Shown piece after piece: positions 28,593-38,388 of a stretch of DNA of 64,000 bases (its first letter is position 1; each line of letters begins with the position of its first letter). Source of the stretch: a virus; IMG/VR virus record IMGVR_UViG_3300023184_000038, positions 1-64,000 of that record. The stretch is one strand, 5' to 3'. The translations under genes and the position numbers were made by a program. The notes beneath the pieces were generated by a model. That model was not told where the DNA came from, did not search any database, and saw only the letters and a list, made by a program, of their open reading frames with translations.

Positions 28593-29054
28593 GTGAGTTA
28601 CACTCTTACTTGTTATTGTTTATTTGATATTACTCCAACTGGAACAGTTAATAGAAGTAAGCCGGCGGTTGATGAAGACATTGATATTTGGGTATATAAA
28701 CGAAATACTCAATGTAATTTTGATACAGTATTACAAGCAATATCATTAAGATCGCAACCTGAACTATTAACCATGCCTAGTAAAATTGAAATCAACTTTG
28801 ACATATTTGACAATTTTGGATTTTTATTTCAGCAACGAGAAAAAGAAACATATCCTTGTTGGACTTTTAATTTTACAATACAGCACCCTAGCGTTTTTGA
28901 TGATGGAATAACTGAATTAGGGGCATTATACAGTGATTGTGATACTATACCAATGATTAAAACCAATACTATTTTAGAAAATCTTCCAAAATTTTTAGAT
29001 ACTACTCCGGAATTAAAAAATATACACTTTGAGGTTACTGCTAATGACGAATAA
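28593..29054 (+). CDS. Conserved phage protein of unknown function
   Basis: 153 aa, GTG start with no clear ribosome-binding site. The central block FDTVLQAISLRSQPELLTMP and the later PCWTFNFTIQHPSVFDD and CDTIPMI are typical of a conserved family in T4-like phages of aquatic bacteria. A late virion or assembly role is likely from the promoter. Confidence 0.68.
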   Translation: MSYTLTCYCLFDITPTGTVNRSKPAVDEDIDIWVYKRNTQCNFDTVLQAISLRSQPELLTMPSKIEINFDIFDNFGFLFQQREKETYPCWTFNFTIQHPSVFDDGITELGALYSDCDTIPMIKTNTILENLPKFLDTTPELKNIHFEVTANDE

Positions 29055-29538
29055 AATCAATCACTTGCTTGATAACAAGTTTATTTCAACTTTACAAGAG
29101 TTGATAATTTTTAAAGATGAAATTGGAGTATATCAATTATTTAATAAATATAGTATAACCAAAACAAAAGAAGATAGTTATCGTATTACAACTAATACAT
29201 GGGCAGATTCTAAGATATTTTTTTCATTGAAAAATGCAGTTACCTGGTGTATTTTTGATAAAAGAAACAAGATATGTGAACTTAATAAAATTGAAGAATT
29301 AGATAAAAAATTAAGCGGAATGGACACGATTATCCAGCAACATAGCAATTTGATAAAAAAATCCAAAAAGGCAGAAGATAAACTAATATTTTTAAACAAG
29401 TTATCCGAAGATAAGATTATAAAAAAAAGAATATTAAAGGAATTGAACTTATATGAAATTGAGTCCACGGCGTGGCAAATGAACAGATTTTCGGGAAATA
29501 CGGATAATAATACAAAAAAGATAAATACTATATACTAG
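29044..29538 (+). CDS. Conserved hypothetical 164-aa protein
   Basis: ATG at 29044 inside the end of the previous gene, with GAGG upstream. NTWADSKIFFSLKNAVTWCIFD is the most characteristic part; the C-terminal half (KLSGMDTIIQQHSNLIKKSKK) is a likely coiled coil. It is coupled to the previous gene. Confidence 0.65.
   Translation: MTNKINHLLDNKFISTLQELIIFKDEIGVYQLFNKYSITKTKEDSYRITTNTWADSKIFFSLKNAVTWCIFDKRNKICELNKIEELDKKLSGMDTIIQQHSNLIKKSKKAEDKLIFLNKLSEDKIIKKRILKELNLYEIESTAWQMNRFSGNTDNNTKKINTIY
29520..29527 (+). promoter_or_regulatory. T4-type late promoter box
   Basis: GATAAATA within the end of the previous gene, 25 bases before ATG 29553. Confidence 0.6.
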
Positions 29539-29552
29539 TTTGGAACCATACT

Positions 29553-30251
29553 ATGAAATTAAATGAATTTGAAAACAATAAAAGTACTATTGCTGCTAAA
29601 GCATTAACAGAGCATTATGAACTTCCGTTCAATGTAGCAAAACTAAATATGTCTGCTACAAAAACCATGCTTGGCAAAGTACGAAATGTGTTGAGAGAGA
29701 CAAAACAATCTGCTGATTTTTACAAAAAATCAACTAGTCCATCATACATGAAAATGGTATTTATGGAGCAATCCTTAGCACATCATTTTTATGATTTAAA
29801 AAATATGCCTAAATCTCGTATCTTTTTTGAAAATGAAGAAGTTGAAAAGTCACAAGTTGTTCTTGCTGCTCAAGATTTAGTAGACCAAATACAGAAAATG
29901 CTTGAAGATGTTGGTCAAATGCAAGTAAAAGAATTACCGGCATTAGTATCAAGTATTGAAAGTGAAATTGGTGTTAGTGAAAGCACGACATATAACGACC
30001 AAGTTACACAACAACTAGATACCTTAACTGCTACCTTGAAGGAAGCATTGGCCGGCATGAAAGCGGGATTGAACGGAATTACTGGACAAGCAGTAGATGC
30101 AGCATTTGATGCAGGCGCCGAAATGGGTGCTGAAGACATGGATGCTGATGCGATGGGTACCATGGATATGGGTGCTGAAGAAATGGCACCTCCTGTACCA
30201 GAATTACCAGAAGCTCCTCCGGTGGGCGGGGCAGGCAGAGCCAAAAGGTAA
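29553..30251 (+). CDS. Probable virion or assembly protein, helical with acidic tail
   Basis: 232 aa. The N-terminal half is helical (MLGKVRNVLRETKQSADFY, SYMKMVFMEQSLAHHFYDL). The C-terminal 60 residues are Ala/Gly/Met/Asp-rich (EMGAEDMDADAMG) and end in a Pro-rich basic tail. This mix resembles scaffold or core proteins of phage heads. It is co-transcribed with the next two genes. Confidence 0.6.
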   Translation: MKLNEFENNKSTIAAKALTEHYELPFNVAKLNMSATKTMLGKVRNVLRETKQSADFYKKSTSPSYMKMVFMEQSLAHHFYDLKNMPKSRIFFENEEVEKSQVVLAAQDLVDQIQKMLEDVGQMQVKELPALVSSIESEIGVSESTTYNDQVTQQLDTLTATLKEALAGMKAGLNGITGQAVDAAFDAGAEMGAEDMDADAMGTMDMGAEEMAPPVPELPEAPPVGGAGRAKR

Positions 30252-30253
30252 AC

Positions 30254-30580
30254 ATGTTTTTGTTTGAATTAGATGCCGCCGGGGATGTAATTACTAAATT
30301 AACTATAATAGCAGACCAACTTAAAGCCGGAGTAGAGAAGAATAATATAACAGAATGGCCGCTAGATCAATTATTAAGTTATTTACAAAACAAAGGTGTT
30401 CCTGTAGATAAAGATACTTTATATGATATGATAAAAAGTCCACCATTGAATAATGTTATAGACAATATACAAGTTGATAAGGTTATTTTTAAGGGGAAAA
30501 CAGCGCCTGATGTGCCTGATACAGATAAAAATCAAGAAATTGTTAAACAAATGGCACAGCAGGCAATGCCAACACAATGA
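30254..30580 (+). CDS. Hypothetical 108-aa protein
   Basis: Starts 2 bases after the previous stop. Its LDQLLSYLQNKGVPVDKDTLYDMI segment resembles a small winged or helical domain. No function is recognised. ATGA overlap with the IscA-like gene. Confidence 0.65.
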   Translation: MFLFELDAAGDVITKLTIIADQLKAGVEKNNITEWPLDQLLSYLQNKGVPVDKDTLYDMIKSPPLNNVIDNIQVDKVIFKGKTAPDVPDTDKNQEIVKQMAQQAMPTQ

Positions 30581-30897
30581 TAAGTATTACAGAAAAAGCA
30601 TCCAACAAAGTAAAACAAACTTTATCAAGACGTGGTAAAGGATTAGGAATCAGAATAGGAGTAAAGACCACTGGTTGTTCTGGTTTAGCCTATGTGTTAG
30701 AATATGTTGATACCCCGTGCCTTGAAGATATATCTATACTATGCAATGGTTGTTCAATTTATATTGATCCAAAAAGTTCTCCTTATTTTCAAGGGATGAC
30801 AATTGATTATGTGCGTAATGGATTAAATGAGGGGTTTGAATTTATAAATCCTAATGAACGTGACCGCTGTGGTTGCGGAACTAGTTTTCGTATTTAG
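30577..30897 (+). CDS. IscA/HesB-type Fe-S cluster assembly protein
   Basis: 106 aa, the usual length. MISITEKASNKVKQTL is the typical A-type start; the three cluster-binding cysteines lie in TTGCSGLAY and CGCGTSF near the C-terminus. A-type carriers pass Fe-S clusters to target proteins. It is transcribed with a late virion gene, which would fit supplying clusters to a virion or late enzyme, but the client is unknown. Confidence 0.92.
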   Translation: MISITEKASNKVKQTLSRRGKGLGIRIGVKTTGCSGLAYVLEYVDTPCLEDISILCNGCSIYIDPKSSPYFQGMTIDYVRNGLNEGFEFINPNERDRCGCGTSFRI

Positions 30898-30939
30898 AAT
30901 CCAAACGAACTATTGGAAAGTAAATTGCCCCAAATCTAG

Positions 30940-30968
30940 TTGACATATGGACTATAATTGTCTATAAT
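30940..30968 (+). promoter_or_regulatory. Sigma70 promoter giving a leaderless nuclease mRNA
   Basis: TTGACA-N17-TATAAT; ATG 30977 is 8 bases after the -10 box. A second TATAAT-like hexamer lies in the spacer. Confidence 0.75.
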
Positions 30969-30976
30969 TGGCTATA

Positions 30977-31663
30977 ATGTATAATCCACACAAATATAAC
31001 TATGTTAGTTTAAACAAACAAACAATTAACGGTTCACGTAAATATGCCACACCTGATGGCGAACATCTCCCTAGTGTTACTACAATCTTAGATGCTACAA
31101 AATCTGAAGAATCAAAACAAGCATTACAAAATTGGAGAAAACGAATAGGTGTAGTTAAGGCGCAAGAAATCACTACCGAAGCAGCCGGCCGCGGTACTCG
31201 TATGCACAAATGGTTAGAAAACTATGTTAAAACTGGTAGTACCGGAGAGCCCGGCAGTAATCCATATAGTATTCAAAGTCATCAAATGGCATTAAGTATC
31301 ATTGCACAAGGATTGATAAAATGTAATGAATATTGGGGTACTGAAGTTTCTTTATATTTTCCTAAAATTTATGCAGGTACTACTGATTTATGCGGAGTAC
31401 ATGAAGGGGCGGATGCTATATTAGATTTTAAACAAACTAATAAGTTTAAAAAAAGAGAATGGATTGATGATTATTTTATTCAACTAACTGCGTATGCCAA
31501 TGCTCACAATGAAGTGTACGGTACTAAAATACGCAAAGGTGTTATTTTAATGTGTACCGCAGATAACATTTATCAAGAATTTATCATTGAGGGTACTGAG
31601 TTTGACAAGTATTCTGACATGTGGTTTAAGCGTGTAGAACAATATTATATGAACTGTTTATAA
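30977..31663 (+). CDS. PD-(D/E)XK nuclease, RecB/Cas4-like
   Basis: 228 aa. AAGRGTRMHKWLENY matches the RecB-family helix with catalytic His, LCGVHEGADAILDFKQTNK carries the Asp and the D-x-K triad, and IDDYFIQLTAYANAHNEVYG is the conserved QxxxY motif of the family. No cysteine cluster of Cas4 is seen. An exonuclease in recombination or DNA processing is likely. A TTG three codons upstream overlaps the -10 box and is rejected as the start. Confidence 0.88.
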   Translation: MYNPHKYNYVSLNKQTINGSRKYATPDGEHLPSVTTILDATKSEESKQALQNWRKRIGVVKAQEITTEAAGRGTRMHKWLENYVKTGSTGEPGSNPYSIQSHQMALSIIAQGLIKCNEYWGTEVSLYFPKIYAGTTDLCGVHEGADAILDFKQTNKFKKREWIDDYFIQLTAYANAHNEVYGTKIRKGVILMCTADNIYQEFIIEGTEFDKYSDMWFKRVEQYYMNCL

Positions 31664-31679
31664 AAGGAAACAGTATAAA

Positions 31680-31687
31680 GATAAATA
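31680..31687 (+). promoter_or_regulatory. T4-type late promoter box
   Basis: GATAAATA, 19 bases before the fibre gene. Confidence 0.6.
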
Positions 31688-31706
31688 AGTGTGAGGAATC
31701 ACATTT

Positions 31707-34700
31707 ATGGCCATAGTCCAAATATCAAAAATACAAGTAAGATCCGGAAGTTTAGTTGATTTACCACAATTAGATGAAGCTGAATTTGGTTGGGCGTCGG
31801 ATGATAAAAGATTATTTATTGGAAAAACTACCCCAAATGAAAATGTAGAAGTATTAACTTCATATTCTCAATTAAATTTCAGTCAGATAGTTGGATCATA
31901 TGGTAATTTAGATATAGCAAACTCCGTTGCTGATGGTGAGATTTTAACATTTGACGGAGAAAATTGGGTAAATCGCGGTGGCTCAGCCGGCGGGTTAATT
32001 TCTCTAGGAGATATATCTAATGTTCAAATTGACGGCGGTGCAATTGGATATATTATGGAAACCGATGGTGCCGGTAATTTAGCCTGGACACCAAAAGGAA
32101 CATTATACACTGCTATAACTAATTTTTACCCAACTACATTTACTGGATCAATAGCAGAGACTACAATTAATGCCGGCTCATTTGTAATAGGGAGAACTTA
32201 TCAAATTAAAACTGTCGGCACTACTAACTTTGTGACGATCGGTGCTTCAGCAAGTACAGTAGATGTAGTATTTACAGCAACAGGGGTTGGGGATCCCACT
32301 ACGACAGGAACTGCCTACTCAACCACGTTAACTGTTACCGCAGTCAGTTCAGGTTATATAGGAGTAAATAGTGCTATTCAAACTAGCGGGATGACTATAA
32401 CTTCCGGTACATATGTTGTTTCTCAAATTACAGGTACTGTTGGACTAGTAGGTACATATTATCTAAACAAACATCATACACTTTCATCTACTACTATATA
32501 CGGTCCACTATTAATGCAAGTTGCAAATACGGTGCCGTATACTAATGGAACTGAAATTTCTATTTCAGGTGTACAGGGAGTTTCTAATGCTACTGTTAAT
32601 GGGTTAACATTTTATCTTTCAATTACGGCTAATTATGCTTCGTCTGGTAATGTTGCCCTATACACTGATTTTGCAAGAATTCTGCCAACTAACGGCACTG
32701 CTGTAACTTATACAAATGCTCCAAATGCAATTGCAACTGCTCAAATAGGAAGCGGAAGCGGAGGGGCCGGAGCAATTGGCGGTTCTAATGGCATGGTGCA
32801 ATTTAATAGTTCAGGTATCTTTAATGGAGATTCTGGATTTACTTTTAATTTAACTGCTCCCAAAACATTAACAGTAGACGGCAATTTTAATATTAGTAAT
32901 GTGCAAGCATCCAATACTATTTCGGCTACACAATTTATTTCTAATATAGCAATTGGAACTCCACCCCTAGTAATTACGTCTACCACACTCGTTCCTAATT
33001 TATATGTTGCAAGAGCAAATGTAAGTGATAATGATGTCGTTACAACACAAACTACTGGAACGTTTTTTCCTACATTTGTTAATTCTTCTAGTACTGGTAA
33101 TTTAGCAATGGGAAGTAATGCTAACTTGTCATTTAATGCTGCAACTGGAAATCTATCTACTACTTTATTAAATGTTACAAGTAATGCTAACGTTGGTAAC
33201 TTAGGCACTGCTGGATTGATTGTTGCAACAGGTAATATAACCGGCGGGAATTTAATCACTGCTGGATTTGCTAATATAGGTACAACTTTATCTGTAACAG
33301 GTAACGCTAATGTTGGTAACTTAGGCACTGCTGGGCGTATAGTTGCAACAGGTAATATAACCGGGGGTAATTTAATCACTGCTGGATTTGCTAATGTTGG
33401 TGCTAATGCGAATATAGGTACTACTTTATCTGTAACAGGTAATGCTAATGTTGGTAATCTTGGTACTGCTGGATTGATTGTTGCAACTGGAAATATAACT
33501 GGTGGAAATTTAATCACTGCTGGATTTGCTAATGTTGGCACTACTTTATCTGTAACAGGTAATGCTAATGTTGGTAACTTAGGCACAGCTGGTGTTATCA
33601 TTGCTACTGGAAACATAACCGGTGGGAATTTAATCACTGCCGGATTTGCTAATGTTGGTACTACTTTGTCTGTAACAGGTAATGCTAATGTTGGTAATCT
33701 TGGTACTGCTGGTGTTATCATTGCAACAGGAAACATAACCGGTGGAAATTTAATTACTGCCGGGTTTGCTAATATAGGCACTACTTTATCTGTAGTTGGT
33801 AATGCTAATGTTGGTAATCTTGGTACTGCCGGGGTAATTGTTGCTACAGGTAACATAACCGGTGGAAATTTAATCACTGCTGGATTTGCCAACGTTGGCA
33901 CTACTTTGTCTGTAACAGGTAACGCTAATGTTGGTAACTTAGGCACTGCCGGATTGATTGTTGCTACTGGAAATATAACCGGGGGTAATTTAATTACTGC
34001 TGGATTGATTGTTGCAACAGGTAATATAACCGGCGGGAATTTAATCACTGCTGGATTTGCTAATGTTGGCACTACTTTATCCGTGGTTGGTAATGCTAAT
34101 GTTGGTAACTTGGGTACTGCTGGATTGATTGTTGTAACAGGTAATATAACCGGCGGGAATTTAATCACTGCTGGATTTGCTAATGTAGGCACTACTTTAT
34201 CCGTGGTTGGTAATGCTAATGTTGGTAACTTAGGTACAGCTGGATTGATTGTTGCAACTGGAAATATAACCGGCGGAAATTTAATCACTGCTGGATTTGC
34301 TAACGTTGGCACTACTTTATCTGTAACAGGTAATGCTGATGTTGGTAACTTAGGCACTGCGGGATTGGTTGTTGCAACTGGTAACATAACCGGTGGAAAT
34401 TTAATCACTGCTGGATTTGCTAACGTTGGCACTACTTTATCTGTAACAGGTAACGCTAATGTAGGTAATTTAGGAACTGCGGGATTGATTGTTGCTACCG
34501 GAAACATAACCGGTGGAAATTTAATCACTGCTGGATTTGCTAATGTTGGCACTACTTTATCTGTAACAGGTAACGCTAATGTTGGTAACTTAGGCACTGC
34601 GGGATTGATTGTTGCTACCGGAAACATAACCGGTGGAAATTTAATCACTGCTGGATTTGCTAACGTTGGCACTACTTTATCTGTGACAGGTAATGCTAAT

Positions 34701-36683
34701 GTTAATAATCTTGGTACAAATACGGCCATAATCACTACAGGTAATATCTCTACAATCAATAGTGGATTAATGCAAAATGGTAATAGCAATATAACTCTTA
34801 CTGCTAATAGTAATGTTACTATATATGTCGCTGGTAATGCTAATGCTAGACTAACTGCCACATCAACTGGAATAGTTGCAAATGGTACTTTGTCGGTGTC
34901 AGGGAATATATCTGCTCCGTTTTTTAATGGCAATGTTCAAGGTAATATTTCGGGAAACTTTGCGGTAGCAGGTAGTAATACAGCGGTAATATTTAATTAT
35001 TCAGGAAATGCTAATGCTAGTGATGCTTTTAAATTTGATTATGCAGCAAATGTATTAACAGTAATAGGTAATATAGTTAGCAGCGGGGCTGGTAACGTTT
35101 TTTCTGGTAATGGTAGTGCATTAACTGCATTAAATGCTACTAATGTTTCTTCTGGTACTTTGGCTCAAGCAAGACTGGCTAATGCCAATGTAATATTAGG
35201 TAGTACCGCATTAACCTTGGGATCAACTGTTGTAAATGTTGCCGGATTAACTAGTGTTACTAGCACCACATTTACTAGTGATGTAGCAGTAGGTACTGCT
35301 CCGTTTATAGTAACAAGTACAACCCAAGTAGCAAACTTGAATGTAGCAACGGCGGGCTTAGCTACTTACGCATCTACAGCAAACGCAGTTGCCGGTGGTA
35401 ATGTATCCGGCGCGGTATCATACGCAACAACAGCAAACGCAGTTGCTGGTGCTAATGTATCCGGCACTGTCGCTAATGCAACTTTTGCTGTTAGTTCCGG
35501 AACTGCTGCGACTGTAACAGCCGCAGCACAACCAAATATCACTTCAACCGGTAATTTGAATAATGTAACTGTTATTAATAATGCAATTGGATATAATATT
35601 CAATTACCGGGTATTGTTGGAAGTGCTGCCACATATAGTAAACTAAAATCACTATCATCACGTGGCACATTAGCTGTACCAACACAGATACAGTCAGGCG
35701 ATATAGTATTAATTATAGCTGCTGAATCATATACAGGTTCAGCATTTACTGGTACCGGCACAATTCAAATTACAACCACTGACAATATTACCTCTGCAAA
35801 TAGGGGGTCTAAAATTGAATTTATTGGTATTCGATCAGGTAATGCTATTGGATATATAGCATCGTGGGATGGTGCTACATTACAAGTTGACGGCAACGTT
35901 GCCGCAAATGGAGTTTTTTCAGGTAACGGTAGTTCATTAACTGCACTAAATGCTAGTAATGTTTCTTCGGGTACTTTGCCTCAACCAAGACTTGCTAATG
36001 CCAATGTAATATTAGGTAACACAACATTAACTTTAGGTTCAACTGTTACTACAGTTGCCGGACTTACTAGTGTTACTAGTAACTCATTCGTAGGTACATT
36101 AACCGGCGCAGCAACCACAGCAGGTACTGTCACAGCTGCGGCACAAACAAATATCACAAGTGTAAGTTCATCATTTACTAGTCTTACATTTGCTAATGCA
36201 CAAACAATTAGTGGCAACAACATGACACTTACTGCTGGATCAAATGTACTACTTGGAACAATTACAGGTAACTGGTCATTAAGTGCCGGCTCAAGACTTA
36301 ATGCAACATATGCTGACTTAGCAGAATACTATGAAGCAGATGCTGTGTATGAGCCAGGAACTGTATTAGAGTTTGGCGGAGATAAAGAAGTTACTATTGC
36401 TGAAGATGGCACTATAAAAGTTGCAGGTGTAGTATCAACTAATCCTGCATACATAATGAATTCACTTTGCTTGGGAACGCATACTGTTGCAATTGCATTA
36501 CAGGGTCGTGTGCCAACTAAAGTTCGTGGAAAAATAAGTAAAGGTGATATGTTAATAAGTGGAGGAAATGGATTTGCTAGACCAACAAAAACATCTCCTA
36601 TGATGGGAACAGTTATCGGCAAAGCATTAGAAAACTTTGATGACGGTGAAGGTGTCATTGAAGTGGCAATCAGTAGAATGTAA
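31707..36683 (+). CDS. Giant tail-fibre protein with 40-residue repeats
   Basis: 1658 aa. The N-terminal domain (IQVRSGSLVDLPQLDEAEFG) is a hyaluronidase-like/attachment start common in phage fibres. Residues 492-994 are twelve tandem copies of a 40-aa unit (core NVGNLGTAGLIVATGNITGG), then diverged beta repeats. The last 130 residues (YADLAEYYEADAVYEPGTVL ... GVVSTNPAYIMN) form a C-terminal domain seen at the end of many phage fibres. The repeats probably form a long trimeric beta-prism shaft. It is likely a receptor-binding long fibre. Confidence 0.88.
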   Translation: MAIVQISKIQVRSGSLVDLPQLDEAEFGWASDDKRLFIGKTTPNENVEVLTSYSQLNFSQIVGSYGNLDIANSVADGEILTFDGENWVNRGGSAGGLISLGDISNVQIDGGAIGYIMETDGAGNLAWTPKGTLYTAITNFYPTTFTGSIAETTINAGSFVIGRTYQIKTVGTTNFVTIGASASTVDVVFTATGVGDPTTTGTAYSTTLTVTAVSSGYIGVNSAIQTSGMTITSGTYVVSQITGTVGLVGTYYLNKHHTLSSTTIYGPLLMQVANTVPYTNGTEISISGVQGVSNATVNGLTFYLSITANYASSGNVALYTDFARILPTNGTAVTYTNAPNAIATAQIGSGSGGAGAIGGSNGMVQFNSSGIFNGDSGFTFNLTAPKTLTVDGNFNISNVQASNTISATQFISNIAIGTPPLVITSTTLVPNLYVARANVSDNDVVTTQTTGTFFPTFVNSSSTGNLAMGSNANLSFNAATGNLSTTLLNVTSNANVGNLGTAGLIVATGNITGGNLITAGFANIGTTLSVTGNANVGNLGTAGRIVATGNITGGNLITAGFANVGANANIGTTLSVTGNANVGNLGTAGLIVATGNITGGNLITAGFANVGTTLSVTGNANVGNLGTAGVIIATGNITGGNLITAGFANVGTTLSVTGNANVGNLGTAGVIIATGNITGGNLITAGFANIGTTLSVVGNANVGNLGTAGVIVATGNITGGNLITAGFANVGTTLSVTGNANVGNLGTAGLIVATGNITGGNLITAGLIVATGNITGGNLITAGFANVGTTLSVVGNANVGNLGTAGLIVVTGNITGGNLITAGFANVGTTLSVVGNANVGNLGTAGLIVATGNITGGNLITAGFANVGTTLSVTGNADVGNLGTAGLVVATGNITGGNLITAGFANVGTTLSVTGNANVGNLGTAGLIVATGNITGGNLITAGFANVGTTLSVTGNANVGNLGTAGLIVATGNITGGNLITAGFANVGTTLSVTGNANVNNLGTNTAIITTGNISTINSGLMQNGNSNITLTANSNVTIYVAGNANARLTATSTGIVANGTLSVSGNISAPFFNGNVQGNISGNFAVAGSNTAVIFNYSGNANASDAFKFDYAANVLTVIGNIVSSGAGNVFSGNGSALTALNATNVSSGTLAQARLANANVILGSTALTLGSTVVNVAGLTSVTSTTFTSDVAVGTAPFIVTSTTQVANLNVATAGLATYASTANAVAGGNVSGAVSYATTANAVAGANVSGTVANATFAVSSGTAATVTAAAQPNITSTGNLNNVTVINNAIGYNIQLPGIVGSAATYSKLKSLSSRGTLAVPTQIQSGDIVLIIAAESYTGSAFTGTGTIQITTTDNITSANRGSKIEFIGIRSGNAIGYIASWDGATLQVDGNVAANGVFSGNGSSLTALNASNVSSGTLPQPRLANANVILGNTTLTLGSTVTTVAGLTSVTSNSFVGTLTGAATTAGTVTAAAQTNITSVSSSFTSLTFANAQTISGNNMTLTAGSNVLLGTITGNWSLSAGSRLNATYADLAEYYEADAVYEPGTVLEFGGDKEVTIAEDGTIKVAGVVSTNPAYIMNSLCLGTHTVAIALQGRVPTKVRGKISKGDMLISGGNGFARPTKTSPMMGTVIGKALENFDDGEGVIEVAISRM
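33180..34688 (+). repeat. Twelve tandem 120-bp repeats in the fibre gene
   Basis: Twelve in-frame units of 120 bp. Unit 2 has an extra 18 bp and unit 7 a 51-bp internal duplication. Copies 8-12 are nearly identical at the DNA level, so unit number could change by recombination. Confidence 0.92.
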
Positions 36684-36689
36684 TAAATA
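36682..36689 (+). promoter_or_regulatory. Possible late promoter box
   Basis: AATAAATA, 19 bases before ATG 36709. Confidence 0.4.
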
Positions 36690-36708
36690 TAATAATAGGA
36701 ATAATAAA

Positions 36709-37263
36709 ATGGCATCATACGCATACACAGCAAATAGCGCAACAGCAGCAGCATCAGCAAATATTGCAACAGATAAAGCAAGAATCAGTACCTCTAATGT
36801 AGCAATACAATTTACTACTAGTTTTCCCAATGTAGCAGTAACCGGTACAGTAACCGCAGCAACCACTAGTGCTACTATTACAGGCTCTGGCACAACATTT
36901 AATACTCAATTAGGTGTTGGCTATTGGGTAGGAAACACAACTGGGGCTACAGTAGGTATTGTTTCTGCAATTGCAAACAATACTAGTTTAACTTTGGTTG
37001 CAAATGCTGCTGTGGCAATTTCTGCTGCCAGTCTTAGATACAATCCATATGGTGTAGCATATACTATTGCAACTGCTAATAGTACTCAAATTCCACAAGG
37101 CACGTCAGTTGATGTTATAGTTGGGCAAGGTAATATAGTATCTTATTTAAGTTTAGCAAGTGCAAATACTTTATTTACCATTACTGAACTTGGTATGCCA
37201 CATGCAAACTCGGGTACTAGCGGAATTAATCCTACTCCTGCCCTTGGCGGGCCAACCGTATAA
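36709..37263 (+). CDS. Probable virion structural protein
   Basis: 184 aa from the ATG after AATAGGA. Ala/Thr/Ser-rich with a beta-rich middle (VTGTVTAATTSATITGSGTT, GYWVGNTTGATVGIVSAI) like phage fibre or adhesin domains. Its last codons are part of a 24-bp direct repeat found again at 38340. Confidence 0.65.
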   Translation: MASYAYTANSATAAASANIATDKARISTSNVAIQFTTSFPNVAVTGTVTAATTSATITGSGTTFNTQLGVGYWVGNTTGATVGIVSAIANNTSLTLVANAAVAISAASLRYNPYGVAYTIATANSTQIPQGTSVDVIVGQGNIVSYLSLASANTLFTITELGMPHANSGTSGINPTPALGGPTV

Positions 37264-37275
37264 CCTCATAAATTA
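37251..37275 (+). repeat. 24-bp direct repeat flanking the kelch cassette (left)
   Basis: gccaaccgtataacc then tcataaatt; repeated at 38340-38363 with one difference. Here it encodes the last residues of the preceding gene. Confidence 0.8.
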
Positions 37276-37359
37276 ACTATTACAGTATTAAAAAACACTG
37301 CGGTATTTAACTGCGGTGTTGATATAAAATGTTAAATATCACATAACAAGGATTATACT

Positions 37360-38286
37360 ATGCCGGGTGGAATTACATTAAACGGTGGGGTTTCTTTTTC
37401 AGGTGGATTTACTTTTACAGAGGCACCCTCAGAAAACACAGCGGCTTGGTTTGGCGGTGGCTACAATGTTAGTAATGTCACTGTTTCAACAGTAGACCGA
37501 ATAACATTTGCAACCGATACCGCAACCGCTACTACACGTGGTCCACTTAGTTCAGTAAGGAAATCCTTGGCTGCTGCAGGTAATACAACTGATGGCTGGT
37601 TTGGCGGCTCATATGGAGGTGGATCAAGAGTAGACCGAATTACATATGCAACTGATACCGATACCGCTTCAGTGCGTGGTCCACTTAGCCAAGGTAGATA
37701 TATGTTGGCTGCTGCAGCTAATACGACTGATGGCTGGTTTGGTGGTGGGCAAGGACCCCAGTCATCAGTACAACGAATCATATTTGCAACTGATACTGCA
37801 ACCGCTTCGTTACGTGGCCCACTTAGTCAGGCTAGATATATGTTGACTGCGGCAGGTAATAGTGATTATGGCTGGTTTGGTGGCGGGGCAACGCCGGGCG
37901 ACAGTTCAAGAGTAGACCGAATCACATATGCAACCGATACCGATACCGCTAGTGTTCGTGGTCCCCTAAGTGTGGCTAGATATCGTCTAGCTGCGGCAGG
38001 TAATACTACTGATGGCTGGTTTGCAGCTGGAATTGGCATGTCAACTGTAGACCGAATAACATATGCAACCGATACTGCAACAGCCAGTGTACGTGGTCCA
38101 CTTAGTGCAGGAAAACAGTATTTAGCTGCTGCAGGTAATTCTACTAATGGCTGGTTTGGCGGTAGTTATCCCCCAAATTCAACCGTAGACCGAATAACAT
38201 ATGCAACCGATACTAATACCGCTTCAGTTCGTGGTCCACTTAGTGGCCCAAGAAACCAGATGGGCGCCGCCGGCGGTATACAATAA
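37360..38286 (+). CDS. Kelch-like beta-propeller adhesin
   Basis: 308 aa after CAAGGATTATAC. About six repeats of 42-44 residues with the pattern VDRITYATDTATAS.RGPLS followed by LAAAGNTTDGWFGG. The GWFGG and DRI strands are typical of kelch-type blades, so a six- or seven-bladed propeller is likely. Such proteins are used by phages as tail-tip adhesins. No promoter is seen right upstream, only a GCGG-rich hairpin. Confidence 0.75.
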   Translation: MPGGITLNGGVSFSGGFTFTEAPSENTAAWFGGGYNVSNVTVSTVDRITFATDTATATTRGPLSSVRKSLAAAGNTTDGWFGGSYGGGSRVDRITYATDTDTASVRGPLSQGRYMLAAAANTTDGWFGGGQGPQSSVQRIIFATDTATASLRGPLSQARYMLTAAGNSDYGWFGGGATPGDSSRVDRITYATDTDTASVRGPLSVARYRLAAAGNTTDGWFAAGIGMSTVDRITYATDTATASVRGPLSAGKQYLAAAGNSTNGWFGGSYPPNSTVDRITYATDTNTASVRGPLSGPRNQMGAAGGIQ

Positions 38287-38339
38287 TAACTATAACATAA
38301 CATGCAGTGGTAAATTTACCAGACGGTAGCCTGTATTGA

Positions 38340-38363
38340 GCCAACCGTATAACCCCATAAATT
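38340..38363 (+). repeat. 24-bp direct repeat flanking the kelch cassette (right)
   Basis: Second copy of 37251-37275, here non-coding. Confidence 0.8.
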
Positions 38364-38372
38364 TTAGTAATT

Positions 38373-38380
38373 GATAAATA
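38373..38380 (+). promoter_or_regulatory. T4-type late promoter box
   Basis: GATAAATA, 82 bases before ATG 38463, an unusually long leader. Confidence 0.55.
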
Positions 38381-38388
38381 GTTAATAC

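Noticed and set aside
33180-34688. A CRISPR array, given regularly spaced repeats.
   Set aside because: The units are contiguous 120-bp in-frame coding repeats without unique spacers, and no cas genes are present. The nearby RecB/Cas4-like nuclease lacks the Cas4 cysteines.
32741-34933. A 730-codon open frame on the minus strand opposite the fibre gene.
   Set aside because: It is a by-product of the 120-bp repeats: the repeated codon pattern keeps the opposite frame free of stops. The sense frame has fibre domains, a late promoter and a proper C-terminal domain.
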